Shown here piece after piece: positions 10,001 through 17,719 of a stretch of DNA of 21,241 bases; positions within the stretch are counted from its first letter, which is position 1; every line of letters begins with the position of its first letter. Origin of the DNA: Pelargonium nanum (lineage: Eukaryota > Streptophyta > Magnoliopsida > Geraniales > Geraniaceae); the NCBI GenBank assembly GCA_036897485.1, contig JAYMTF010001798.1, forward strand, positions 1 through 21,241, written 5' to 3'. The position numbers and the translations under genes are program-made. Under the pieces are notes generated by a model. It saw nothing but the letters and a program-made list of their open reading frames with translations. It had not been told where the DNA came from and searched no databases.

Positions 10001-11933
10001 ATCCGTGATATCGGCCATTTTGCAAGCATTGGACATAATTTTAAGAGTAATTTTGTCCATGATAAGTACCTATGAGCGAGAAAATACAAGAGAAGAACTT
10101 AAGTGAATGCCCCAGGTAGATAAAAGTACTATCAGGTGAAACCAATGAAGTGCAACTTTCTCAATGCATATGGGTGGCCGGACACAGATACCAAAACCTA
10201 CAGACTACAGTAAGCATTTTAATGGAATTGTACTTGCTACATCCTACATGACTGCTAGTTAACTCCTACACATCTATGTGAAGTGTGTACATTATACATA
10301 TACATATAGATGTGCAAGGTTCCATGCATAAACAGAAGTATGCCTGAATTTTGGGGGGAAAACAATAACAAAATGGTGTATTTCATAGCAACAAAAGAAT
10401 CACCATCCAAACCCATAAAAGGTAAATAAAAGAGACAAAACAGGAAAAGGAAGCAGGAGATCATCAAAGACATCTAACTTGGTCAATGTTGTCAGTATGA
10501 CTAATAAGATTTTTTTTCATAGTTATATCAGAATGTCATCAAATATGAGATCCATGCCCTGGAGTCCATGACCATTTTAAACAATTTCAATTAAAACAAG
10601 TGAAAAGGTAACCCTTCAAAATACTCAAGATAGAAACCAATAACAGAAAGAAAAGCAAATAAATACAACATTTTACAAGATGCATATACCTTCCAAGTAG
10701 ATTTTGATTCCCCTGTTTTAGCAGACCGAAGCATTTCATACAATAATCCTGAACCAATAAATTCACAGCAAAGCAATTAAATGAACTTGAAAGTTGAAGC
10801 AATGATAACTAATAAAAACTAGTACAAAAGAATGATCATGTTTGCCTCTAATCATCACATAGACGTTGTAAGAACTGGGGAAAAGATTCAGTTCCAAAGA
10901 ATTGAAAAAACCAAACACTAGCTTGATCAGTCCAAATAAAATCAACATTGTAGCCAACAACCAGACAAGAACCCCAAATTTATCCATAAATTTGGTATTA
11001 TTGGTTTCCCAATAAGCATTTACTACAACACAAGCATGAACTGAATTAATCCTACCTCCAAAACTAAGCAGAACACCACTGGCACAAAATTATAACCAAT
11101 ATCATTAGATTCTTCACTAAATACCAGAAATGCACGTAATTACTAAAGGCTCAAAAAATAAAAATAAAAAACTCCTAGTAACTTTGCCATAAAGAAATGT
11201 GAAGAAAATTCACAGAGATCCTCAAAACAGACGAACTTCACAAACTTTATCACTATTACATTGAACAAAACAAATATCATAATGAAGAAGAATCAACTCT
11301 TCTTTAATCACATAATCACTCAAGGTTTAAAATAAATAAATAAACTCCGAGCAACTTCTCCAAAAAGAAAATTAACACAGATCCTCAAAACAAACGAAAA
11401 TCACAAAATCTATCACTATTACAATGAAGAAACAATAATTTCATATATCATAAGAAAGAAGAAGAACCATCCGTGCCTTAATTTGATCGAGATGGTGATC
11501 AGAGCACAACACATTTCTATGCATTAAACAAAAGAGAGAGAGAGAGAGAGAGGTAGAGAAGGATTATCACTCACAATCACAGCTCATTTGTCTAAAACTA
11601 AGTAGAACACCACTGGCACAAAACTATTGCCAATATCATTAGATTCTTCACTAAACACCAGAAATGCACGTAATTAGCACACACAAAAATAGCTCCTATT
11701 ACCATAACATGTCCTCAAAACAAACGAAATTCACAGATTCTATCACCATTACATTGTAGAAAACTATAGTTTCAAAAACAACCTCAAAATAATGATAATA
11801 ATGCACCACATTTCTTAGGATCATTCGAAAAAAGGAACGTAGCGAAGGAGGATCACTCACGATCGCGGCTCACTTGCTTAAAATTCTTGTAATCGGCGCC
11901 GTACGGCGCCGATTCAGAATCAGAGAAAGACAT
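4083..11933 (-). CDS. SEC1A: Sec1/Munc18-family vesicle-fusion regulator, 20 exons, complete
   Basis: SM proteins bind syntaxins and SNARE bundles at the plasma membrane or cell plate and drive secretory vesicle fusion; the Arabidopsis relatives are KEULE, SEC1A and SEC1B. Coding exons (minus strand): 11933-11861, 10748-10690, 10069-9988, 9793-9715, 9463-9413, 9287-9191, 9037-9005, 8630-8505, 8418-8230, 8137-8054, 7969-7871, 7783-7710, 7356-7260, 7066-6941, 6858-6763, 6648-6517, 6426-6349, 5077-4878, 4382-4292, 4205-4083. All junctions are GT..AG and keep frame, giving 662 aa (KEULE is about 666). Landmarks: [20 protein letters not shown] near residue 25, [17 protein letters not shown] near 160, [15 protein letters not shown] near 206, [20 protein letters not shown] from 264, [17 protein letters not shown] near 399, [14 protein letters not shown] near 570, [20 protein letters not shown] near 609. 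MSFSDSES is the first in-frame ATG, in an A(-3) context. [20 protein letters not shown] looks more like SEC1A/B than KEULE; family assignment is firm, paralogue assignment is not. Confidence 0.95.
4666..4846. mobile_element. Non-autonomous hAT-like element (MITE) in SEC1 intron 18
   Basis: A 181-bp element has terminal inverted repeats TAGAGCTGGCAATTTGG at the left and CCAAATTGCCAGCTCTA at the right, a perfect 17-base match. It is flanked by ACTACCAG and CTACCCAG, which read as a near-identical 8-bp target duplication, the hAT hallmark. The interior is rich in CCCGACCC/GGGTCGGG-type motifs and has no coding capacity. It lies inside the 495-bp intron between exons 18 and 19 and does not touch the splice sites. 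Confidence 0.75.
5378..5623. mobile_element. Degenerate Stowaway-like MITE in SEC1 intron 17
   Basis: The right end, CACTCATTTTGAGACGGAGGG, finishing at 5623 is the typical Stowaway terminus (CTCCCTCCGTC in reverse). The left side carries the matching CTGTCACAAAATGAGTGTCC, although its outermost bases have lost the CTCCCT signature. A second AAAATGAGTGTCC occurs 35 bases further in, suggesting an internal duplication or nested insertion. No coding capacity. Confidence 0.55.
5870..6230. repeat. Unclassified dispersed repeat in SEC1 intron 17
   Basis: The stretch contains phrases such as GATTTAGTTCCTGAACTTTC, TTGGTCCTTGCCGTTAAAT and TTTGACGTGGCA. The same style of sequence (TTTAGTCC, TTGACGTG) recurs at 12297-12480 and, more weakly, at 19500-19690. 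This kind of repeat is common in plant genomes. I could not define termini or a target duplication, so I do not assign a family. Confidence 0.35.
6231..6337 (-). mobile_element. Fragment of an LTR retrotransposon (LTR end plus primer-binding-like site), fossil
   Basis: Read on the minus strand, the segment opens with a CCCACATTGAAATATTG-like phrase and continues through AGTTAGGCCCTTCACCTAA. It ends in a TTTAACA..GATATCA sequence resembling the initiator-Met primer-binding site that follows many plant LTRs. It is a short, broken remnant with no coding part, possibly of a small (TRIM-like) element, and looks old. It lies within about 10 bases of the SEC1 exon-17 splice donor. The family call rests on recalled resemblance only. 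Confidence 0.35.
11060..11883. repeat. Three tandem diverged units (about 250-290 bp) in SEC1 intron 1, reaching into exon 1
   Basis: Unit 1 (11594-11883) and unit 3 (about 11060-11328) both begin with AAAACTAAG.AGAACACCACT and share ATCATTAGATTCTTCACTAAA and AGAAATGCACGTAATTA. Unit 2 (about 11329-11593) lacks that head but shares TCCTCAAAACAAACGAAA, CTATCAC.ATTACA and the tail. The tail of unit 1 is the end of coding exon 1 plus its GTGAGT donor (11860-11855); unit 2 keeps a similar tail with an intact GTGAGT at 11574-11569, 286 bases away. In unit 3 the corresponding site has decayed. This is an old local tandem duplication and not a transposon. Confidence 0.7.
11533..11552. repeat. (AG)10 microsatellite in SEC1 intron 1
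   Basis: Ten uninterrupted AG units lie in intron 1, within the middle tandem unit. On the transcribed strand this is a CU run. A likely polymorphic simple repeat. Confidence 0.9.
11891..11914. repeat. 24-bp perfect palindrome inside SEC1 exon 1
   Basis: The half-site AATCGGCGCCGT is followed directly by its exact reverse complement. In the mRNA this gives a 10-bp, GC-rich stem with a GUAC loop, spanning nucleotides +20 to +43 from the A of the start codon. The coded residues are part of SAPYGAD near the N-terminus, a region that varies among SEC1 relatives. Confidence 0.9.
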
Positions 11934-12120
11934 TGTTGAATCTTCCGCTTCACTCTCTTCTTCCTTTGCCGGATCCGAAAATGAGCAACCGGAGAAATCG
12001 CGATCGGCGATCGGAGTCGAAAACTGATAAACTGTAAAGAGAAATTGTAGAGAAACAGTTGAGAAATTGAGAGAGATAGAGAGAGAAATGGAGAAGCATT
12101 GGGACCTGAAAGGGAACAAA
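11934..12120 (-). promoter_or_regulatory. Probable SEC1 5' UTR with pyrimidine-rich patch
   Basis: Upstream of the ATG at 11933 the minus strand reads as a run of TTTCTCTCTCTATCTCTCTC-type sequence (about 12060-12095), a usual feature of plant leaders and core promoters. There is no in-frame ATG and no obvious intron between it and the start codon. The transcription start is unknown; the upper limit given is an estimate. Confidence 0.45.
11950..12099 (-). other. Possible upstream ORF (49 codons) in the SEC1 leader
   Basis: An ATG at 12099-12097 opens a frame of 49 codons that ends in TGA at 11952-11950, 16 bases before the SEC1 start codon and in a different frame. The predicted peptide begins MLLHFSLYLSQ and has no recognised family. 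It matters only if transcription starts upstream of 12099, which the sequence does not prove. A uORF of this length normally lowers translation of the main frame. Confidence 0.25.
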
Positions 12121-12209
12121 AAACCCGGCGTTTTTGGGCTTGAACTTGAGGGAGGGAATGAAAGTGCTGAAGTTACATTTATGCCCTTCTCCTCATTTGC
12201 TTGTGCATT

Positions 12210-12218
12210 GCCACGTGG
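12210..12218. promoter_or_regulatory. Palindromic G-box (CACGTG core) upstream of SEC1
   Basis: GCCACGTGG lies 277 bases upstream of the SEC1 start codon, within likely promoter DNA. The CACGTG core at 12212-12217 is the classic plant bZIP/bHLH binding site. Function in this context is inferred from position only. Confidence 0.4.
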
Positions 12219-12296
12219 ACTGTGTTTAGAGTGTGGGGCCCAGTGGTTCCCGCGAAAATGTCCATCTGGAAGTTAATATATACGGAAAGAAGTATG

Positions 12297-12490
12297 TTTC
12301 ATTTTGGTCCCCAACTATTCCTCTTTTTTAAATTTGGAGATTAACTTGATGTTTATTCGAAATCGGTCCTTGAAGTATGTATAATGTTTCAATTTAGTCC
12401 CCAACTCTATTATTTTGTTTTCACTTGGTCAAATACATAACAATTAATATAAAAAATTGACGTGACAACCACGTAACACTAAAGCTACTT
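12297..12490. repeat. Unclassified dispersed repeat, TTTGGTCCCCAACT type
   Basis: The segment repeats TTTGGTCCCCAACTATT, ATCGGTCCTTGAAGTA and TTTAGTCCCCAACTCTATT, and ends near TTGACGTGACAACCACGT. It resembles 5885-6065 in SEC1 intron 17. It has no clear termini and no open frame, and lies in the space between SEC1 and the acyltransferase. The rest of 12490-12749 shows no feature I can support. Confidence 0.35.
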
Positions 12491-12749
12491 AAATTTATGA
12501 ATGAAATCACTTTGAAACAAAAATATATAATTGATGAATAAAATTAAACAAAATTAACGCTTCAAAACTAAACTCAATTTATGAGCTATTTCTACCTTCT
12601 TTCTACTATATTGTTCACACAAAAGCACCAAGCATAGACTTTCTTCACGTCATCCATTATGCTTCGACTTGATCCATATGCTATCTCGTCATTGGTGAAC
12701 CACCTAAAAAACATAAAAGGAGTCGACCAGAAAAAGATGCACTAAAAGG

Positions 12750-13234
12750 TAGGGCTGGGCATCGGTCCAAGCCCGAACCGAGACCGAAATTTTCGTATTA
12801 ATTGGACCGAATACCGGACCGGTAATAATCGGTTCATGGACCGGGCTAGACCGAATTTGAGTGGACCGAACCGAATGGACAGAATTAAATTAAAAAAATT
12901 TAAAATAAATCTTTTAAAATAATATATTAGAGAAATAATATCAATAATTAAAATTGAAGTTGATGGGATCAATATTAATGAAGTTTAGTGTACTAAAAGT
13001 GATTTAATTTTTTTAAAAACATATAATTACTAATAAAACATATTTAAAAACATACCATTTTGAAATAAATCATAATAATCGGTCCGGACCGGAAATGGAC
13101 CGGACCGACCCAAATGAATACATGAGTAATGGACCGAAGACCGGACCGGATCCATTATGTATGAGTAGGTCCAGTCCATTTTCGGTCCGGTCCGGGTCAT
13201 TTTTCCTGTCCACCCCAAAACATGCCCAACCCTA
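12750..13234. mobile_element. Non-autonomous hAT MITE, 485 bp, in the SEC1-PAT intergenic space
   Basis: The left terminus TAGGGCTGGGCAT pairs with the right terminus ATGCCCAACCCTA (12 of 13 bases). The flanks CTAAAAGG (12742-12749) and ATAAAAGG (13235-13242) form an 8-bp target duplication with one mismatch. TAGGG ends plus an 8-bp duplication are the marks of hAT elements. The interior has many CCGGACCG/GGTCCGG motifs near both ends and an AT-rich middle, with no transposase. It ends about 150 bases before the site II cluster of the downstream gene. Confidence 0.8.
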
Positions 13235-13387
13235 ATAAAAGGCCAAAAACGTAGCATCTCACACTCCCTTTGGATCGGTTTAGGCATTTTGATTCGAAAA
13301 CAAGCCTACGCAATGGACAATAAATCGCATGTAAATTTTGAACCGATTTGTTTTTATTTGAAAATATTGGCTATTGTCTTAGATGAT

Positions 13388-13447
13388 TGGGCCTGATTTA
13401 CATGTATGGGCCGTGTTGGGCTTTGACTGGCCCAATTTACAGGCCCA
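13388..13447 (+). promoter_or_regulatory. Promoter cluster of five site II (TGGGCY) elements upstream of the acyltransferase
   Basis: TGGGCC lies at 13388-13393 and 13407-13412, TGGGCT at 13417-13422, and GGCCCA at 13429-13434 and 13442-13447. Five TCP-type site II motifs in both orientations within 60 bases, ending 220 bases upstream of the ATG, fit a promoter active in dividing cells. A telo-box-like AAACCCT follows at 13603-13609 in the presumed leader, a frequent companion of site II elements. Confidence 0.6.
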
Positions 13448-13666
13448 CCACCTCAGCTGCTTACCATAATGGAGGAGCAAAACAATTACACAGTGTCCAT
13501 GTTCTCAACGTGTGTTTGGATTTATATGTATTTTATTTTCTTAAAAAATTTTCTGTCCCTGTCTCTCGTTTTCCGGGAAAATCCAATCCCTCTCTTCAGC
13601 TGAAACCCTCAAACTACAACGATTAAGCTATCGAGTGAATTGAATTCACGAATCGTCGGCAAGGCC

Positions 13667-16596
13667 ATGGCAGGATCATCGCCGAACATAATGGCCTGTG
13701 ACGTCTTCAAGTTCTGTACGGCACTGCGCGGCATTGGCTCAATCATGATCCTTTTTATCCTCGGAATCGTCGGCGCCACCTACTACGCCGTCGTCTGCGC
13801 AATTTACGGTCCAGCTCTCTTCCATGGCGGCCTCGAATCGCTCTCGTCCCTCGCCGTCTTGGTCTCTTTCCATTTTCTGGTAAAACACATTTCCTTCTCT
13901 AAAACTTCCAATTCCTCAATTGAAAACTTTAAAAAATACTTCAATTATGTTGTTCGTTTGGTTATCGAGAAAAATTTGGATCCGTGAAGTTTCATTTTAG
14001 TGTTATGGTCAGTTCTGAAATGGAATTTGTGTAATATGAAGCTCAACAAGTGAATAAAGTAATGAACTCAGTTGGATTATTGTACATTTTGGGGTATTGT
14101 TTTAGGTTTTAGTTTGATTGATGAAGCTAAGAAGTTTCCACTAAAATCTCGAAAATAAGTGGTTATGTTTGGCTACTTTCAACAAATTTCAAGCTGACTA
14201 GATTACATTTCTTTGTCTGGAAAGATACAATATACGTCTTCATGTGTATTTTCTTGATTGTGTGCAAGTAATTTGGTCATTGAGTAGCAATAATAAGTAG
14301 AGAAAATTGGAGAAACTTGGATTAGGGAAATCGGTACTTGTTTCTGATTCTGAGCCCAAAATACTGTTAAAGTGATGACAATGCCAAGTTGGAGAATTCT
14401 GATTTGTTGCAGTTTTGGTATGTAGTTGGTGATGCTGTTGTGGAGCTACTTTTCTGTTGTTGTAACCGACCCAGGTGGTGTTCCACCCAACTGGAAGCCT
14501 GAAACAGATGAAGAGAGACTTGACATAGATCCATTGGTTGGATCTGACTCTGATTTGGGTTTAAACCGTTCCAATATGCTGGGCGTCCCAGACCGGACAA
14601 CTCGCTTCTGTCGAAAGTGTCGGCAGTATAAACCACCTCGTTGCCATCACTGTTCTGTTTGTGAGTTACTCTTACGAATCTATTCCCTATTAGCTTTATA
14701 AATTGCCATTTTATGTCAAATTGAGTAAGTTAAATCTGTTATTTGGTTCCAGGTGGGAGGTGTATATTGAAAATGGATCATCACTGCATATGGGTTGTTA
14801 ATTGTGTCGGGGCATTGAACTACAAGTATTTTCTCCTTTTTTTGGTATGCTGATGCTATTATATTCACCCAGTTGAGATGCATGCCTTGTTCCCTCTTCA
14901 TACATTGAAAGCTTGGTTAAAAATTATGCATGATGTCTATGAATTATATGTTGTACTTATTGATGTTGTTGCGACAAGAAAAATGGAGGGAAATGAATAA
15001 AAGAACACTATTTTTGTGACTATAAAGTGGACTGAGAAACATGAGAGAGGGCTTGGGAAAGATTGTTTTATCAGCATAATGCCTTTTTAGGCTAAGGAGT
15101 TGCTTGTGTTCTCAATAAATTTTGTTTCATAACTAAACAACAATAAAATTTAAACACATAACTTTTAAATTGACTTGTGAACTCCGAGATGTAAACCTAA
15201 TAAGAGTATTGTTATAGTCAAGCCAACTACCTCTATCTTCGTGAACAAAGGATTGTACTCCCTCAGTCCCAAAATGCGAGTCCTCTTTCTCATTTTCATA
15301 AAACTTTAGTATAAGTTGACTAGAGTTGGACATTCTTCCTTACTAAGTTAACTAAAAAGTAATATGGACACTCATTTTGTGACGGAGGGAGTATATGATT
15401 TTCAAATGTATAGTCATAGGCTCATAGCTTATAGAGTATTATACTCTAACTGATTGTGCTTCTTATTTGTAAAAATCCAAATCACATTCCCTGGGTGGTA
15501 GCCATCTATTCTAATGGTATAGCCTTATAGGTTGCTCTTGTGATTTAGGTACTCTATTTAATATTTAATTATATCTATAGTACTTAATATCTACATGACT
15601 ACATCTTCATTCTCTAGTATGCTGATTTTGTCATGGAAATTTACTTTGGAATTCCAATGTTGATTATGCTACCTGCATAGCTGTATGTAAATTCCTAGCT
15701 AAAGAATATTTGTATTTTGTATAGAAATCTAGCTATCAATAAAATAGCATGACCAAGTGATAACTATCACAACCAGAAGGAGCATGACTGAGTGCTATTT
15801 TTGTTGGTTTATTTTGATGCAGTTTTATACATTTCTTGAGACAACTCTTGTCACTGTATCATTATTGCCGTATTTCATAGCATTTTTTACTGATGGTGAG
15901 CTACCTGGAACACCAGGCTCCCTAGCAGTCACTTTTATCATATTTGGTAAGACTCATCACTTCACTATTCATTTATTTATTTTCTGTGTTTCTGATTTCA
16001 TTCAGTTGTGAACTCCTTTTGTTGGCTGATGATTCAGTATTGAACCTGGCATTTGCATTGAGTGTCATGGGCTTTTTGATCATCCATATAACTTTGGCAG
16101 GGGCCAATACTACCACTATTGAGGTAATATTGCCTTTTGCTATATACCTTTTGTTTTCCATATAATTAGCTGCAGCATTAAAGTTTTATAAGCACATGAA
16201 CTCTCTGATCGCCCATTTTGTATAGGCATACGAGAAGAAAACTACTGCTAAATGGCGTTATGACCTTGGTTGGAAGAAAAACATCGAACAGGTTATTTTG
16301 TCTTTATTTGACATTACATATGCATAAAAACTGTTTTGATCTTTTATGAAGTTGTGATTCAAAAATAGTACTGGGGTACCAAACTATTTAACCATTTATA
16401 TTTTGCAGACAATATCACTTGTGTTGTGTTGATTGTGGTGCCGATTTTTTCCTTTAAAATGCAGGTATTCGGGATGGACAGGAGATACTGGTTTCTCCCG
16501 GTTTATTCAGACGAGGATATGAGACGGATGCCACCACTAAAGGGTCTCGATTATCCATCAAATATTGACAACTTGAACTTACTTCAGCAATTATGA
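13667..16596 (+). CDS. PAT13/PAT14: DHHC-type protein S-acyltransferase, 7 exons, complete
   Basis: DHHC enzymes attach palmitate through a thioester to cysteines of substrate proteins at Golgi, trans-Golgi or plasma membranes. Exons: 13667-13879, 14426-14660, 14753-14844, 15823-15946, 16038-16123, 16226-16291, 16465-16596; all junctions are GT..AG and in frame, giving 315 aa. Four hydrophobic segments lie near residues 23-47, 58-84, 174-203 and 214-240. A DPG motif is at 86-88. The cysteine-rich domain starts [17 protein letters not shown] (131-147) and carries the catalytic DHHC at 158-161 (Cys161). TTIE at 247-250 fits the conserved TTxE motif. The start is the ATG in GCCATGG, beginning [17 protein letters not shown]; a TTG in frame upstream is not a plausible plant start. 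From memory the sequence falls with Arabidopsis PAT13 and PAT14, and I cannot separate them. Confidence 0.95.
15258..15391. mobile_element. Stowaway MITE (134 bp) in acyltransferase intron 3
   Basis: The left terminus CTCCCTCAGTCCCAAAATG and the right terminus CATTTTGTGACGGAGGGAG are inverted repeats, flanked by TA at 15256-15257 and 15392-15393, the Tc1/mariner-type target duplication. The interior is AT-rich and non-coding. The element lies well inside the 978-bp intron between exons 3 and 4. Confidence 0.85.
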
Positions 16597-17166
16597 ACAG
16601 CTGGCAAAGACGAATCATATATCCGGCCTTTGTGGCCACTCCAAACCATAGTTGCCTAAAATTCAAGCTCTTACCTACTTATCCCGAAGAGTTTTTGATC
16701 GAATCAACGTGCTTATGTACATTACCATCATCATCTTGACAGAAACTTCAACTGTGGAATAGGTGTATGAATCTTGCCTTCGCTAAATCGTAGCTCGAGT
16801 TCGTAAGTTTGTTTAATTGCATTTAATGGGATGAGTTTGGAATCTCTGGAGGTGATATGTTGCATCCAATGCTAAATGTTTGAAGGTATAGAGTTTGGAG
16901 GATGTACAAAAGGGACTTTGATTTGGTGTATATTATGTGATTTAGGACACCATTGTTTGTTCATGTGATCATGGACATTTTATGTGTGATGGATTGGAAT
17001 GTTGTCTCAAAATTAGTGCTGTGGCAATTTGTGTCATAAGTCATAACCCCATGCACAACTACACAGATTTACGTAGGTATGGTTTCAACTTAATCGAGTT
17101 CGTGTCAACTAACTCAACTGGTTTTATGACTTGGCCGTGTCCATGTCGAACATGTTCAACTTGTTT
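16597..17166 (+). other. Acyltransferase 3' UTR and following intergenic DNA
   Basis: Normal-complexity sequence follows the stop codon for roughly 300-380 bases and is probably 3' UTR; the polyadenylation site is not certain. After about 16980 the sequence shifts to ACTTGGCCGTGTCCATGTCG-like phrases that look like a decayed dispersed repeat. No further gene is seen. Confidence 0.4.
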
Positions 17167-17230
17167 ATTGACTCACCCATTAAAAGATAAAATTGTAATT
17201 GACTCACCCATTAAAAGATAAAATTGTAAT
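17167..17230. repeat. Perfect 31-bp tandem duplication
   Basis: The unit ATTGACTCACCCATTAAAAG, continuing AATTGTA at its end, occurs twice head to tail with no mismatch (17167-17197 and 17198-17228, plus two bases of a third). It lies in intergenic DNA upstream of the MLF gene. Perfect identity suggests a recent event. Confidence 0.9.
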
Positions 17231-17700
17231 GTCATTCGTTTTGAGATGGAGTAATAGTTTTTCTCAATTTCATCTTAAAAATTAATTTTTATTATTATTG
17301 AAAATTGGTCTAACCGGTTCAATCGTTGGTCCAGTTCTTAGGGACTTGGTCTTGCATGACCAAGTTCTTAACCGAGGTTCACTTTTAATTATAGCCGTTT
17401 GATTTTATTACAACAAAAACACGAGATATATAAAATTAAATGAATCATCAAAACAAGTTGGATCAATAGTTTATTTTTATTTTTATTCTAGTTGGGTCAA
17501 TAGGTTCAATCCGCATGTTTTACACTAAAACGTAGTAAATATGTTTTATCATTTCGAACGAACCAGACTTGAACCAAAATTGCCATGTAGTGATATCACC
17601 AGACCGGGTGGTTTATTTAAACCAATACCCGCAAGACACGTGGCATACCGACCAAAGGTAGATGGACACACCATAAGCATACTAGAACCTTCCATTTGTG
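17231..17700 (+). promoter_or_regulatory. Presumed MLF upstream region with a G-box/ABRE-like site
   Basis: ACACGTGGC at 17636-17644 contains the CACGTG core plus the ACGTGGC abscisic-acid-response type extension. It lies about 165 bases upstream of the inferred leader-intron donor. The part 17290-17560 contains phrases such as CTAACCGGTTCAATCGTTGG and GGGTCAATAGGTTCAATCC, which look like a decayed dispersed repeat of unknown family. Confidence 0.4.
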
Positions 17701-17719
17701 ATTAATTCTTTTTCCTGTA

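Noticed and set aside
12742-13287. Two minus-strand open frames rich in Gly, Pro and Arg
   Set aside because: They lie mostly within the GGTCCGG-rich ends of the hAT MITE and reflect its base composition, not a protein.
13640-13666. In-frame upstream extension of the acyltransferase from a TTG
   Set aside because: TTG is not a normal start in plant nuclear genes. The ATG at 13667 has an excellent GCCATGG context and matches the family's N-terminus.
11933-13667. A compact shared bidirectional promoter for SEC1 and the acyltransferase
   Set aside because: The start codons are 1.7 kb apart with a 485-bp MITE and another repeat in between, and each gene has its own nearby motifs, so a compact shared promoter is not supported.
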